Below, piece by piece: positions 41,663 to 55,454 of a stretch of 64,000 nt of DNA. The stretch spans positions 8,104,501-8,168,500 of the forward strand of contig OY855906.1 in assembly GCA_963693305.1 (NCBI GenBank), written 5' to 3'. Under the pieces are notes generated by a model. The model made no database searches, had not been told where the DNA came from, and saw only the letters and a program-made list of their open reading frames with translations. This DNA is from Meandrina meandrites (lineage: Eukaryota; Cnidaria; Anthozoa; Scleractinia; Meandrinidae). The stretch's first letter is position 1, and every line of letters begins with the position of its first letter. Position numbers and translations under genes: made by a program.

Positions 41663-44600
41663 ATTTGTCTGAAAAAAAAAATAACAATATAGTAGTCCAT
41701 GAGCCAGAAGGGTGATCGGTATCATCTGGGGGGATTAATCTAAATGGCGATTTTTAGAAAGGTGGAGTAGTAACAGACAGTAAATTCCTGATAGCAATTG
41801 ATCGGTGGTAGTTTGTGGACTTGGGCGCCTTTAAAAGTTTTCACTTAGCATGGAAACGAGGCTAAGGAAGACTTGTTGAAATAGCGCCCAGTAAAGAACA
41901 CAAAAAATCCTAAAAGCTTCACATCTTCGTATATCCTATTCTAGAAGCTCAATTGTACCTTATTTGCCTCTTTCAAAAGTCACGCGCTATGTCACATGCT
42001 CATTAAAAGGTAAGGATTTTCAAATAATATTGAGGACGATAGCATGGGGCCCAGTTCTCGGCCGGGTCCAGTTCTCGGTCACTTATGTTCAAAAAAGTAT
42101 TTTTTTTTTTTCTCAAAGATAGACAAGGAAGGTGAATTTGTTTTTCCGAAACCTTGTTTGTCTACGGCTCCTCAAAATTCGTGGTTTCAATTAAATTCGT
42201 ATTTTGTCCGTATACACTTTCACTGCACCTTTCACTGCACTCAGGCGCGTACGTATGTTACAAACTTTCTTTTCTAAACTAAGCCCCTTAAACACAATTT
42301 GTGATCGTAATATCAAAAATAAGTTTCAAAAGTGATTAAATATACTGAAAAAGTAATAAAACCTTCTTTAATATAGATTTGCGCACACTTTTTTTGTGGA
42401 AGAGAACTGGGTCCACTGGCCAAGAGCGGGGACCGCAAACGAAGCTACCAAATTCGTTATTGCTCGGACAGAAAAAAAGTGTGGCTTGCACATCTATACT
42501 GAATGCGGAAGCTAGTTGTGGGCGCAGTTTCAAGTTCCTGCGGTTCTTCTGAGGTACCTGCTGTTTATATTCCGCATAGCTATCCAACTACTCCAATCCG
42601 CTAAGCTGTCGACTTCGTCCTTCACAGTAAATGGCTGGTTCTCACAGATGGGCAGTCTACTCATTTCTGTGCACCTCATGCCGTTAGCTAAGCCAACGCA
42701 TAGAGCAGATCATTAATTTTCTACTGTCGATACATGACAGAGGTCCAAAAGGGGCCTCCATATTGTAATCCGATGGTCGGATCTCCCTTTTTAGCACACA
42801 GTTAACAATTATTCACCGAAGTGGAGGTAGTGGTGGAAATATCCGCCACTTTCACCGACACTGACACTATTGTTATCGTTTGTTAGGAAACTTTGTTCAT
42901 GTCTAACGATCTGAGTTTTGCTGATTCCACGCAACTGATGCCGTTTTGCTCTCATTCTTTATTGTCGTCCTTTAATACTATAATAACTAATATTTATATA
43001 GCGCTTATACATTGCTGTTCTAAGCGCTTTACAACAATAAAACCCATTCCTTGTTATGTGTCAAATACTATGTAATGTATCGTTCCCTGTGCATCTTCTT
43101 TCAGCATTTTATTCACGACTTTAACACCTCCAAAAGACACGAGCTCACTCCACCAATTCCAAAGCGGAGCTACTGGGAACTCGTTTAGCGGCCATTTACT
43201 CATTTATTCCCTAGCAAAGTTGCAAAAGCAGCCATGTTGGTTTTGCGAAGGAAACCAAAAAGGATAGACAAAGTATAACGACAGCGGCTCCCAGTGGAAG
43301 CAAGAAAATATTCCTTAGCTAAGATTCTTTCCTTATGCCATAAGTCCATTAGATAATTCAACAAAGAAGAGACCAATTAGGCTTGGGTATAACTGTTGTC
43401 TCACAAGAAGCGACCTGTTTCTTCTGAATCAGTCAACTGAAGTGTCTTTAATTGGTTTTCAAGAGATCATGGAATTTCCATGCCTTCCTCTTTGAATGCT
43501 TTGGTAGAATTTCACACCAATATCGTATGCTCTTATCAGGCTTTTGTGCAAAGTTCTTTGAGATCCTAACGAGATCCTGGTTTGCTGAGAAGGAATTAAT
43601 TAAAACAGTTTTTAGTCAGCTCAACCGCTATCGCAGAAATAGTTGTTGATAATTTTGATACAAGATCGCTGGAGGTTTGTTTGTTATAATTCATTTTCTG
43701 CTTAACTGCACCACGTCTCTCGCCTGCGCATAGTAAAGAGCAAGGTTTCTAGCATTGTTATTCTTGCTATGCACGCCTGGAATCATCGTATGGCACGGAA
43801 TGATAGTTCTATGTTGCCCTCAAAACGCACGCAAAAGACCGAGGGCCACGCCCTTAGCTACCCCCACACTTTCACTGTCAAAAGATGGCAATCTCCACTA
43901 TAACGCCATAGCTTCTCAGTGAGCTCTATCATGTCTTCATGATAATACAGGTGGAACTACGTGCCATTTCACTGCAAGACTTTGCGCATTTTATGGTGTT
44001 ATTTATATGGTTTATAAGTATGAAGACCATGGAAAAATATGGCAGATTTGTTTTATACAACAACGCTGAAAATTTACCGGCGAATTAGAAGGAAAATCAA
44101 CTGTAAGTCCCACGCGCGTGAGTTCCTCAGCCTGATCGCAACTGTTCCAGTTGACATTTCACAAATTGTGGGATTTTGGTTTTCAATTTTTCCAAAATTT
44201 AGCTTACGTTGCGCTATTTCCATGGTCTAAAATCTTACGGCAATAAATCTCGACTAATGAACTCGCGTGAATTCTCTCAATTATTGTATAGTGATAATAA
44301 TAAATTGACCGTGACGATATAAGTTTCTATCTTCACTTTTGCGGATCATTTTACACTCGCTATCTTCTGTTTCTCTGTTTTCTAAAAGATCAGGCTCAAA
44401 GAAAAGTGATATGTTATCACCCAACAGCTTGGTTTGCTGGTTAGATCTAAACATAGTCTAACCTTCCTTTATTATAAATTAGAATTAACACTCGGATTAG
44501 CAATAAGACTAATTAGTAATAATGCTTACATCTAGCGCTAGGTAAAACTACAAACATAAGTCACTTCATTAAAAAAAACAGCTTCAGTTATATATGGTGG

Positions 44601-45032
44601 GAATAATTGGAAGGGAAGCCCGAAATACACACGAGTCCATTGCATCAACCAGTGCAAGGATATCAAGAATGTCAAAATTGATAAATAATAAAAATATTAA
44701 CACAAAGAAAACGTAACTATTTAATACAATGCAAACGCTATTTCACTTCACATTCCAAACAAAAGGCAAACGCGAGGCTGTCACATGACTTGTCACGTGA
44801 CTTATATAACATTTTTTCAGAACAAGCAATTGACCTGAGAGCCATGCACTAAATAACCACCATATATAATATCTTTCTGCGCAATTTAATTTGAACAGTT
44901 TGGTCTTCAAAAAAGTAAGCCAATTTTAATAAGATCATATAGACAAGGGGGGGGGGGGGGGGGCAAAAAAATCTTCACAATTCACAGAAACTACCTGAGA
45001 TTGGTTGCTATCAGGCATTTTTCAACTCTATA

Positions 45033-46148
45033 TTACAGTGCGACTACTCGAACCGGGGCACCCTGAACAAAATTAACCAATCACAGTGTTAATTGAAAAC
45101 AAAGGATAAGGACATTTTTTAGCAACGGACCAATGACGTTCTAGAACGTAAACAAAAGATTAGTAACAAAATTTGAACTGTCAACAACGTTACGAACAGA
45201 TGCGGACCTCTCAGGAAACTTGCCTTCTATTTCATTGGTTCATTTCGATCCTAAATTTTACATGTAAGTTTCATCAAAAAGCTCTGTTCATGTTTTCCAT
45301 GTAAAAGTTTCCAAAATGGCGTTTTATCAAAACGTTCAAGTTCGATTGAATCGTGACGGGGGATATATGATAATGGTCGCCGTCATTCCCAATTGTTACG
45401 AGAGCGTGTTTTGGACTTACATCACACTGGAATGAACCAACAGATAATCGCAGGCAAAGTCAAAAGTAGTCGGCACTTTGTGCAAAACGTTTTGCGTGAC
45501 TATTATTTAAACAATTCATCGATGCATGCACGGAGAGCAGCTGCGCCACGATCAAAAATGGTGGAAGATGTCGTTGAATTTCAGAAAACGAAAAACTGTG
45601 CAAGCCTAGCATTAGTAGCACAGAACTGCAGCAAAAGCTACTGGACCTACTGCTCAACGGCATCGTTCATCATGTTGACCTACCGTGTTTTCGATAACAA
45701 GTAAACAACAAACGTTCATTCCATGCATTGCGTTTTATTTTATAGCATAAAAAAGTTCTTGTGAGAGCTAGAGATTGTCTGTAAATGCAAAGCCAATAAA
45801 GATTTGTTCAATTCCAACTGTATACTAACGTTTCCTTTACACTGATCCTGATCGTGGCGGCGAATATTATTTATTATTCCATCGAATTTGAAAAGCCAAG
45901 ACTGATTTTGCGTGTTCTTAAAAATTTAGGATCGAAAGTAACCAATCAAATAGAAGGCAAGTTTCCTGAGAGGTCCGCATCTGTTTGTAACGTTGTTGAC
46001 AGTTCAAATTTTGTTACTAATCTTTTGTTTGCGTCCTAGAACGTCATTGGTCCGTTGCTAAAAAAATGTCCTTATCCTTTGTGTTCAATTAACACTGTGA
46101 TTGGTTAATTTTGTTCAGGGTGCCCCGGTTCGAGTAGTCGCACTGTAA
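45033..46148. mobile_element. Tc1/mariner-like element with ~200-bp terminal inverted repeats
   Basis: TTACAGTGCGACTACTCGAA begins the left arm. The arm (about 200 bp, near-identical) is inverted at the right end, and TA lies on both sides (45031-45032, 46149-46150). Between the arms the frame 45393-45704 encodes LRERVLDLHHTGMNQQIIAG followed by KVKSSRHFVQNVLRDY. This resembles the N-terminal helix-turn-helix of Tc1/IS630-type transposases. The catalytic DDE part is missing, so the element is internally deleted. Confidence 0.7.
45393..45704 (+). pseudogene. Truncated transposase N-terminal helix-turn-helix
   Basis: A 103-codon frame inside the long-TIR element. Residues about 1-35 fit a paired-like HTH ('R..V..L...G.....IA.....S...V..VL..Y'). 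The rest has no DDE motif and is probably out of the original frame. Expected length for an intact transposase is around 340 residues. Confidence 0.5.
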
Positions 46149-46230
46149 TAGTGCTTCTCAAAAACCACAAAGAACTTTAATCCCCCCGGATGATACCTAT
46201 CACCCAATTTTGGGGGTCTGGCTCATGGAC

Positions 46231-48070
46231 TATACTTGTTGAAACATTACCAGAAGAAAGACACTTTCAAGTAATTTATCAAACACGGGAGACAGTATTT
46301 CACCTGAATATCCAAACTCCGAGAAGAGAGTTGAAAATACGACGCGCAGCGGAGTACTTTTGACAAAATTCGAGGTGTTTGGATAGCTGATGAAACACTT
46401 TCTCGACTAAGTGTTTTAATCGAAACAAAAACAAAGGAGTAAACGGAGAAATATAATCATAAACTTGATGAATTAATTAGTTTGAGAATAACGTGTCTTC
46501 ATTTTTTAAAGAAGAGAAAGATATGGTAGTCAGCCTACCGAATGATTCAACGCCAAGCCCTAGCTTCTTCCTCGACTAGTAGCAATTATCAACAATGGGA
46601 AGTACGCTGTCTAAATGACTCGACAAACTATCGGAGCTAACATCGAAGTAATTTTCGGCAATCCGCAGTAAAGAAGAAGAATTGTGTTCTTATCTTGGCA
46701 TTTCAAGCCTAAAAAAGATAAGTAGACCAACTACCTTCCAATATACTTAATTGGATCAGCCCATGGATATGCTAATAATTAGACGCAAACATATAATTAA
46801 ATTTTCTCTGCGCGTGGCATCGCACGCAACCTTTTTTCATCTGATACATTTTCAAGATTTGAAGGTTTATGTTTTAAATCTTTTGAATTTTTAAAGAAAT
46901 TAAAGTCCTATTCTATTCCACAGCTCGTCAGACCGCCATTTTCAGGCTGTTATTCTGTCCAATTTTTCCCAAAAGGCATATCGGTACGCGTAGTAAGCTC
47001 CTGTATACCGTTTATTTTATTCTTTTCTTCGAAGTATGACTGCGCCAGCGTTCTGATAAGGTTTAACCAGGTATAAAAGTATTTCGTAAATTTAAATCAA
47101 ACGTATTTGGTTTCGTGATCGTTGTGTTCAATGTGTGTTGGCACTTGTGTTGACTTCGAACCTCACGCGGCGAGCAAACCCGAATGTTGTATCCAAGGTC
47201 TCTTCTTACAAATAGCGTAGTTCTTTCTCTCTAATGGAACCTGTTTTTCTGTCTTAAAAAATTGCAATTACTTTCTAATAACATCTTTAGCAGATACCGT
47301 GTATTTCCTATTTTGACATTCTGAAACAAAGGAGCGTTCGTCTTGGGCACATTATCCAAATTGATTATTGAGTTTCTTTGTGGTACAAAGATCGAGTTTA
47401 AGAACCTTGACAACGGTTATCTCGTTCATAAGCATGTTGACGGTTCTGACAAAAACAACCGTCAAATATAGGCCCGAGAAGTATATACTAAAAGTAAATG
47501 AATTTGGCTTTCTTGGTATCAAGAAAAGTGTTAAAATTACATTAGCCCACATCAGTAATTTAAGTTCTTATTAAACGGGGTGAGGGTTTTAATTATAAGC
47601 TATGCTTACGAAACGAAGTGATGGTTCTTTGATGTTTATTTTCTAACTTTTGCGTTTTAATGTAAATACACAGCTTCAAATCTACCAAAACATAAATAAC
47701 AGTCAGCAGGGTTAGACTTTGGTTATTCAGTGCCTTTTTAAACTAGATCTTATTAAACCATTCTGCCGAAAATTCCCTGCTTCGAAGTGGTTAACTAAAC
47801 ACGTTTAATTTTCTTCACATCAATAAATAGAACACGAAAATCAGTAAATATTAGCTCAGGTGATATTATTAAATATTAGTACAGGCGAATAAAGGAGAAA
47901 CAGGTAGAAACACGTCTGAAAAAGACACATACGAGAATGAAACATATGATATATTTCTTGGTGAGTGTGAAATAAAGATTCACGTACGAATAATTTAGGC
48001 TGCGATCGCAGACGGCATTCCCGCTTGTTGTTTGTCGCCGCTGAAAATACGCATTTTGGGGCCCGTTCGC
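46231..48070. other. 5' flank and putative 5'UTR/promoter region of the right gene
   Basis: No coding exon. The region aligns in blocks with 18785-20272 (for example CGCTGTCTAAAT, CTGCGCGTGGCATCG/TTGCGCGTTTCATCG and AAGAAAAGTG...AAAATTACA). It therefore belongs to the duplicated unit. A possible 5'UTR donor is at 46537-46539. Confidence 0.5.
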
Positions 48071-50290
48071 CAACCCGGTCAAATAAATCAAGACACGACT
48101 TCTACAGTTCATGTTTGCGACCTGTTCTTTCGCCTGTAAAGAAGCTGAATTTGGTGTGTTGTAGAAGAAAGTATTGCTACTTGGACTTACAGTTGATTAT
48201 CTCGACAACTCGAGCCTCCCGATAACTAGAATCTCTTCAATTCTTCTTTGAGATTGATTAATATCAGTTTGTGCCATTCTATACTTCTTGCTCGAGTTAA
48301 ACCGGTCTTTAGTTTTTTGGCGTTTGCTACAAAAATTTGAGTTAAATTACGGTCCGCCCAAGTGCCGCGATTCTTCAGATAAAAGTAACCCATTCTGTAC
48401 GTCATTTTCTTTTATCCCATGTAAAATGTCACATTTTAATTACTGGTACATGAAATTGAAAGTTACCTTTTGTCATTTCATAGAGAGCTTTGAGCACGGA
48501 CGGTTGCGTTATGTTTGCTTTGCTGAGACCAAAATACCGTGGACTAGGCAGCTGGGCAGTTCTTCTTATGAAACATGAAGAAAGCGCCGATAGAGGTGAA
48601 GAACTTAAGAAGCAAAACCTTAATTATTCTCCAAAAGCTCAAGTTCCTTACATGTAGCCTCAGGCTGATTGTGAGAATGCGAACAAGAAGTTTCTAAAAT
48701 GTAACTTAAAGAGACTTCTAGCATCTCTGTGAATGCGACGTACAGTAGCGGTTTGGAATCAGTCATTTTGGGTTCTGATCTTAGTCTAACATATTATTTA
48801 TTTCCTCTTGTCGCATTTTATTTCATTTTTGAACAATATAGTAAACAATTTGCCGATAGGGAAAGGTGCGATAAAAATATTAGAGAAAGTACAGAGAGGC
48901 AAAGAACCATCTTGGAAATTTGACGAGATTCGGGTTCTGAAAATTCAGGCGTCCTCGCTCGCTCGAAACAAGGTTCAAACATCAATTCAGCGCCGCCATC
49001 GCCATCTAATTGGAGTTAATATGGAGGTGACGTTTGCTGTCCTAATTTGCAGGGGTAACGGCAGTTAACAAACACACATTTATATATCAAAAAGTAAGAA
49101 CTAAAAAAGGTTGTTCGAAACTCACCAGCCTTTGTCGTAATTCTCTCGCTCTGCTGCGGCTGATTTTGTTGTGAGCCTTAAGACAGTACTCCTATGCATT
49201 TTATTAAGGACATTTTTCATTTCACATGACAACCGTACTGTTGCCAGGAAAACGTATAAAACAAGTTGAAGTTTTGTCTGTAGATGGTTGTTTTGAGGAG
49301 CCCGGTTTGACAGCTATAGTGTCGGTTAAAATAATATTATAATATTGCAATTTAGGAAATGTAGTTTTCCCAAAGTAATGTAATGTTTGAGGCTTGAAAG
49401 TGTTGTATGGGAAAAAAAGGGATTAAAAAAATACTTCACGTGATTACGAAATAACGACCTACTAAAATCATGCCTTGATGTAAGACGATTTCTGCTCAAT
49501 TTGTCGGTTCACTGTTCAGTTGTAAGCCCCAGTACGGGACCGCGGGAATTTTACATGAAATGGCGAAGACTGATATCGGGGGATTTTACTTACTTTTTGC
49601 TAAATTTTTAGCCATTAATTTCATAGTATGGTATGATTTATACCCATAAAGGTTCTGAAGGTTAAAATATGGGTCTTTCGTCATTTGACAACACAGGACG
49701 TTTTAGCCTCCCCTTGCAATTATTAGCATTCATTGATCTTGTCTGACAATCGAAAAAAGGTTTCGTAGCTTTAGTTTCAAAAAATTGTTGATTTGAGGAT
49801 GACGGCTTGTCGCACCTTCATCTGAACTGGTGTTTCGTTTTCAGTTTCGGTAGGGATTGAAAAAATTCAGTGATCTTGTTGTCATGGAGAATTTTACCAA
49901 AATTTAAAATGTTTCACTACAGGAGACTTCATTGTTTATTTCAAAGGAGTGCAAAATAAGTGAAAACGGAGCTCAATATAATATATTCGCAAATTTTTAA
50001 AACTTCTTTCCAATCGCTTTAAAAAAGTGACAAGTTCAGTTGTAAGATTTAAGCTAAAAGCTTTTGTTTTAATTGAATTACAGTGGAAAATCCAAAAGCA
50101 GTTTCCCTTCACTCATCCGAACACTGTAATTTTACCAACGATTTCAAACCAATGTTCGTTTCTTCAAATAAAGACACACGGTTGTGAGTTTGAAAAACAT
50201 GTTTCGCGTGGCCTGCATCTATCTCCAGTTTCGAATACATTTAGACTGCCGGTCGGTGTGGTATAAATACGAGGAATATTAATTTTACTA
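48071..50290. other. Intergenic, no recognised genes
   Basis: Short unrelated frames only; no domain, splice pattern or repeat I can name. The strands were both checked. Confidence 0.4.
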
Positions 50291-50298
50291 AATAACAA

Positions 50299-50467
50299 CA
50301 TGAATATGAATAACTCATTTGTAAAGTATAATGGTGTTGAAACTGACGCAAGAGGACTGAAGAATGTGAAATTAACAAGGAAAATTGAAATAAAATTAAT
50401 TTCACATTCTTCAGTCCTTTTGCGTTTTCAGCACCATTGTATTTTAAAAATGAGTTATTCATATCAA
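50299..50467. repeat. Large hairpin (inverted repeat, ~75-bp arms)
   Basis: ATGAATAACTCATTTGTAAA ... GGACTGAAGAATGTGAAATT is inverted immediately downstream (TAATTTCACATTCTTCAGTC ... AATGAGTTATTCATAT) with a loop of about 15 bp. Confidence 0.75.
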
Positions 50468-50557
50468 TATTGTCTTTTAGTAATTTCTATGTATGTTGTT
50501 TTTATATCACACCGATTAGAGGTCTAATTGTATTCGAAACTGAAGATAGATGCGGTT

Positions 50558-51804
50558 CATCCGAAACATGTTTTTCAAACTTAAAACCGTGTGTCTTTTC
50601 ATGCTTCCTTCAGGACTTTAAAGCTGCCTTTCTAATTATTAAGCTTAAAAAACATATTTTAAGGATTTTAATAGAAAATAGTTTATGCATTCAACGTTAG
50701 CGCACGAAATTATATAGCGGTGATGACATCCTTATCAACAGGTTTATTGGCAGAATTTCATCACTGAATCCAGGCCAGGCACTGCTATGAGGACAAGGGA
50801 CTATGCCGACTGGCTTCCCCGCTCTCTCCTGCACTGGGCAAAGTTTGAGGGAAAATTTTTTTTCCAACCCGAAATGCTTATGAAAAATGAGACAATCAAA
50901 CAACTCGAAATGACAATTGTTATGGATGTATTACATTTAAAAGTGGTATCAGATAAAACTAATAGCACATATCATTGTCGTGGTATACTGTTCAATGACA
51001 CTGCGATCATAATAGAAATATATTCCAGCCGTATCACGCTGATAGACCCGTAACACATTGTAAAATAACATCAATTTAAGACCTACTTTACTTGTTCGAC
51101 TTGTTGAAGGCAATTTTACCGATGCCCAGTTACGCAAGACAAATCAAATTCGCGATTTGATTTTTATCGGAACCTGAATTATCTTTGGTCCATTTCGACG
51201 GCTTTGCCTAATACGGAATTTATGCTGAAAAGAAACAAAGTTTTGACAAAAACACGTTGCAGCGTCTCGCACCTGTTTGTTTAAACGTTTGAAGGGGATG
51301 ACGGTCGCTGCAACATTCCCCCGCTACGTTTGTTTTTTAGGCGTGTATGTACGTGTGATTAAATTGCTGCTACATGCCCCTGCTAAACGTTCTCTCGTGA
51401 GCCGGCAGGAAAAATTCTAAAAGACTAGTGACAAAAAAAAGCTACTCACAACGTAATTTGAAAGTGTCAGATTTCCACATGTATCTCAAAAATATCATGT
51501 TACTGGTGTTCCATTTTTAGGTAATGTTTAATAATAAGCAGCAGTGTTTTATCAAGTTTAAAACACGCGGCGCCGCCGAGTGTTTTAGTCTTAATAAAAC
51601 ACGAACTGCGAATTTATTGAATGGCATCACACTCTTCTGATGTAGATCAACTCATTCTTCACTAATATTTTATTTGGGGTTATTCTGGCCTAGAAAATTG
51701 GACGTAAAGTTTAGACGTGTCTTAATCAAATGTAAATACACTCATTAAACATTAATTTCTTTTTTATTTTCTTTTTGAATTATTTTAAATGTGTTTTTGA
51801 AACC
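50558..51804. repeat. 1.25-kb tandem duplication, unit 1
   Basis: Starts at CATCCGAAACATGTTTTTCA and ends at TTGAAACC; the next base begins unit 2. Contains no gene I recognise. Confidence 0.9.
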
Positions 51805-53050
51805 CATCCGAAACATGTTTTTCAAACTTAAAACCGTGTGTCTTTTCATGCTTCCTTTAGGACTTTAAAGCTGCCTTTCTAATTATTAAGCTTAAAAAAC
51901 ATATTTTAAGGATTTTAATAAAAAATAGTTTATGCATTCAACGTTAGCGCACGAAATTATATAGCGGTGATGACATCCTTATCAACAGGTTTATTGGCAG
52001 AATTTCATCACTGAATCTAGGCCAGGCACTGCTATGAAGACAAGGGACTATGCCGACTGGCTTCCGCGCTCTCTCCTGCACTGGGCAAAGTTTGAGGGAA
52101 AATGTTTTTCCAACCCGAAATGCTTATGAAAAATAAGACAATCAAACAACTCGAAATGACAATTGTTATGGATGTATTACATTTAAAAGTGGTATCAGAT
52201 AAAACTAATAGCACATATCATTGTCGTGGTATACTGTTCAATGACACTGAGATCATAATAGAAATATATTCCAGCCGTATCACGCTGATAGACCCGTAAC
52301 ACATTGTAAAATAACATCAATTTAAGACCTACTTTACTTGTTCGACTTGTTGAAGGCAATTTTACCGATGCCCAGTTACGCAAGACAAATCAAATTCGCG
52401 ATTGATTTTTATCGGAACCTGAATTATCTTTGGTCCATTTCGACGGCTTTGCCTAATACGGAATTTATGCTGAAAAGAAACAAAGTTTTGACAAAAACAC
52501 GTTGCAGCGTCTCGCACCTGTTTGTTTAAACGTTTGAAGGGGATGACGGTCGCTGCAACATTCCCCCGCTACGTTTGTTTTTTAGGCGTGTATGTACGTG
52601 TGATTAAATTGCTGCTACATGCCCCTGCTAAACGTCCTCTCGTGAGCCGGCAGGAAAAATTCTAAAAGACTAGTGACAAAAAAAAGCTACTCACAACGCA
52701 ATTTGAAAGTGTCAGATTTCCACATATCTCAAAAATATCATGTTACTGGTGTTCCATTTTTAGGTAATGTTTAATAATAAGCAGCAGTGTTTTATCAAGT
52801 TTAAAACACGCGGCGCCGCCGAGTGTTTTAGTCTTAATAAAACACGAACTGCGAATTTATTGAATGGCATCACACTCTTCTGATGTAGATCAACTCATTC
52901 TTCACTAATATTTTATTTGGGGTTATTCTGGCCTAGAAAATTGGACGTAAAGTTTAGACGTGTCTTAATCAAATGTAAATACACTCATTAAACATTAATT
53001 TCTTTTTTATTTTCTTTTTGAATTATTTTAAATGTGTTTTTGAAACCCAA
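51805..53050. repeat. 1.25-kb tandem duplication, unit 2
   Basis: Direct repeat of 50558-51804 with period about 1247 bp. Only scattered differences are seen (for example GAGGACAAGG/GAAGACAAGG, a shortened T run, ACATGTATCTC/ACATATCTC). A very recent duplication, or an assembly artefact. Confidence 0.9.
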
Positions 53051-53881
53051 GTGAAATGTTTTCTTGAAGGAGTTTGGGCATGCTGGCTCGCTCTCCGTCG
53101 TTTTACATGACCTTAGATCCCATATTAATAATTTGAGTTGGTAGCACCCACGTTAACCCCCGCATAGTGACGCTTTTAAATAATTGCATCTATTTCGAAT
53201 CTATTGTAATTACGTAAAAGCATACTTCGAAATATTTTAAGAGGAGTGGGAGATTTTGTCGGGGAAAACGTTTTCCCTAATGTGTACGCTTCAATTTCTA
53301 AATCTATTTGCAAACGTTTATCCGTGATGATTTACACTAACCCACAGTCTTCCCATGGGCCACACCACTCATGCTGTGAAGTTTTTGAAAAATCAAGCGA
53401 ATTAAAGGGTGGAGATGCAACTAAATTTTGCCTACAAGCGCCGGTTTTGCTTTTGAGTCACCGTCGCTATAGATCTCTTATCAAATATTTGAGTACGTAT
53501 CACCGACATTGAAGTACTTGGTCTAGTTATCTGACGCTTTGGAATAATCGCATCTTTTGCCATGCGAGAAGCCGATATTTCCAAACATTTTGGCACGTGG
53601 TTAAAATATTGGTTAAAATATAAAGCTCTTTCTTTTAACATCATACAATTTCCCAATATGTTTGTAAAACTTGGCTCATAATGATATGCACTAACCCATT
53701 TATTAAAATGTCTTTTCGTGAGCAGTCACGCTGTTAAGTCATCGATGCGTCGAGGTGGCAGATGCTTATAACATTTATCGGCTAAAGATGCCAGTTTTAA
53801 TTTTGCGAAACTATGTAGCCCCTTGTAATTGAATAAATCTCGAATGTTACTTTGCTGTATTCGGAAGTTTGCTTGTCACTA

Positions 53882-53972
53882 TCAATATAGTAATATTTAT
53901 AGACTTTCAATATAGTAATATTTATACACTAACAATATAGTAAAATTTATACACTAACAATATAGTAATATA
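53882..53972. repeat. Minisatellite, ~26-bp unit
   Basis: About three and a half copies of CAATATAGTAATATTTATAC plus ACTAA, with point changes. Confidence 0.8.
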
Positions 53973-54989
53973 GCATTGGTCTCATTAGTATTATAGTATA
54001 ATTATTATCATCATCATCTTTTGTCATTTCTGACAGGCTCACGTGTTCACGTGTTCACGGTGGGATGATCTACAATATTCAAATTAAATTTGAATGTTTG
54101 AAACCAATAATGCAATCCGTTCGCCGTTAATCAAAACTTTTCCGGAATTCTATGCGGCACGCGCTGAGTATTTTGACTGTAATTATCGGATAGTTATCAG
54201 ATTTCTATAATCGATCTGGAAAAGGTTTAATATCTAATATTATCAAAATTTTTATTGTACTAAACAATAGATATTTTTAAATCAATGTTATCAGATATTT
54301 ATGTCTAAATAGCTTTATGAAAATGCACTGGCTCTTCTTAACGATATTTTATATTAAATTATTCGATATTACGCCGTTTTAAAAACATAGATATCGAACC
54401 TTTCTAGTGTAGGGGTAAAGGTGTGTTGATTGCTGCTGTCTGATAATTTCGACCTTTGAGACCTCTCACAATAGATTAGTGTTGTGCAAGAATCACGAGA
54501 CAGTCAGGGACTTCAACACAGTAGAAGTTACTATCGTGCAATGCTCACGCGCTGTTCAGTAATAGTACTTAGCCTCGTTTCCCTGATCCCAAATTGATAA
54601 AATAGGGATGTTGTATTGTAATCGTCCTCTTAGTCGGGAAGACTTTCTGAAGATACAAGCTAACAAGCAATCAACCCTCCTCCACCCCTCGCTCCTCCGT
54701 TATCTTATTGTACGTTTAAGGTTTATGAATATGTGCTGCCTCTTTCGTGGCCCTCACCTTTGCTAGAGCTGAAACATTTACTTTATATTTGTTTTCATTA
54801 GGGAATTTAAGATATATTAATAAAGATTGTCATCTAGTTACAAGTAATTATTTAGTAATGAACTTTTAGTTAAAAGCGGCCATGTCTCATGGCCAAATAA
54901 TTATCCCATCAGATTGTCATTTTATTTTTGCGCTCTATCAAACATAGCTCGACTGTTGGCTGAAATCAATCGTAAAGTAGTTTAATTGA

Positions 54990-55270
54990 AATAGCCTTCG
55001 AGATAGTGATAGTGAGCATAAATATTTTAATAGCGAGCATAAATATTTTAATGATTGGTTTAGAGTTTAATCGCTAGCATAATAACGAGACAAAAGGTGA
55101 GATAATCGAAGTTTTCAAAAATTATGTTCATCAACAAAACAAACTAACGATTGACTTACAGTTCAATTGCCAACAATCTGAATCTGAGTTTCCAAAATTA
55201 TGTTCTTCAGTGTTTCTCAGCAAAACAAACTAACGATTGGCTTAATTAGAGTTCAATCGCTAACATAATA
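54990..55270. repeat. Local tandem repeats
   Basis: AGCGAGCATAAATATTTTAA occurs twice. An approximately 110-bp unit containing AAAACAAACTAACGATTG and TTCAATCGC is repeated with changes. Confidence 0.6.
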
Positions 55271-55454
55271 ACAGCAAACGAGTGTTTAATGCGACAAACC
55301 TTACCGAACACTCAAGCAGTTGCTGTCTTTTGCAATAAAGCTCTTGTACAATCTGCACCTATAACACAAGCCGGGTCCAGATGTGTTGGCTTGTTTGAAA
55401 AGAACCAACTCCTGAAAAACATGCATACATGCATACATGTACAAACAAAACGCA

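Larger units (their letters stand above)
41695..46230. mobile_element. 4.5-kb insertion bounded by ~50-bp inverted repeats, TA target
   Basis: GTCCATGAGCCAGA...GGGTGATCGGTATCATCTGG at the left is inverted at 46186-46230, with TA immediately outside each end. The paralog has no such DNA: there the sequence goes directly from the signal-peptide exon into the 5'UTR intron. The insertion has no transposase of its own visible and includes a second transposon at 45033-46148. Whether all 4.5 kb moved together is uncertain. Confidence 0.55.

Noticed and set aside
50787..51053. 88-codon frame repeated in the tandem 1.25-kb units
   Set aside because: The second unit loses the frame near its start through a shortened T run, and neither has recognisable domains; treated as non-coding.
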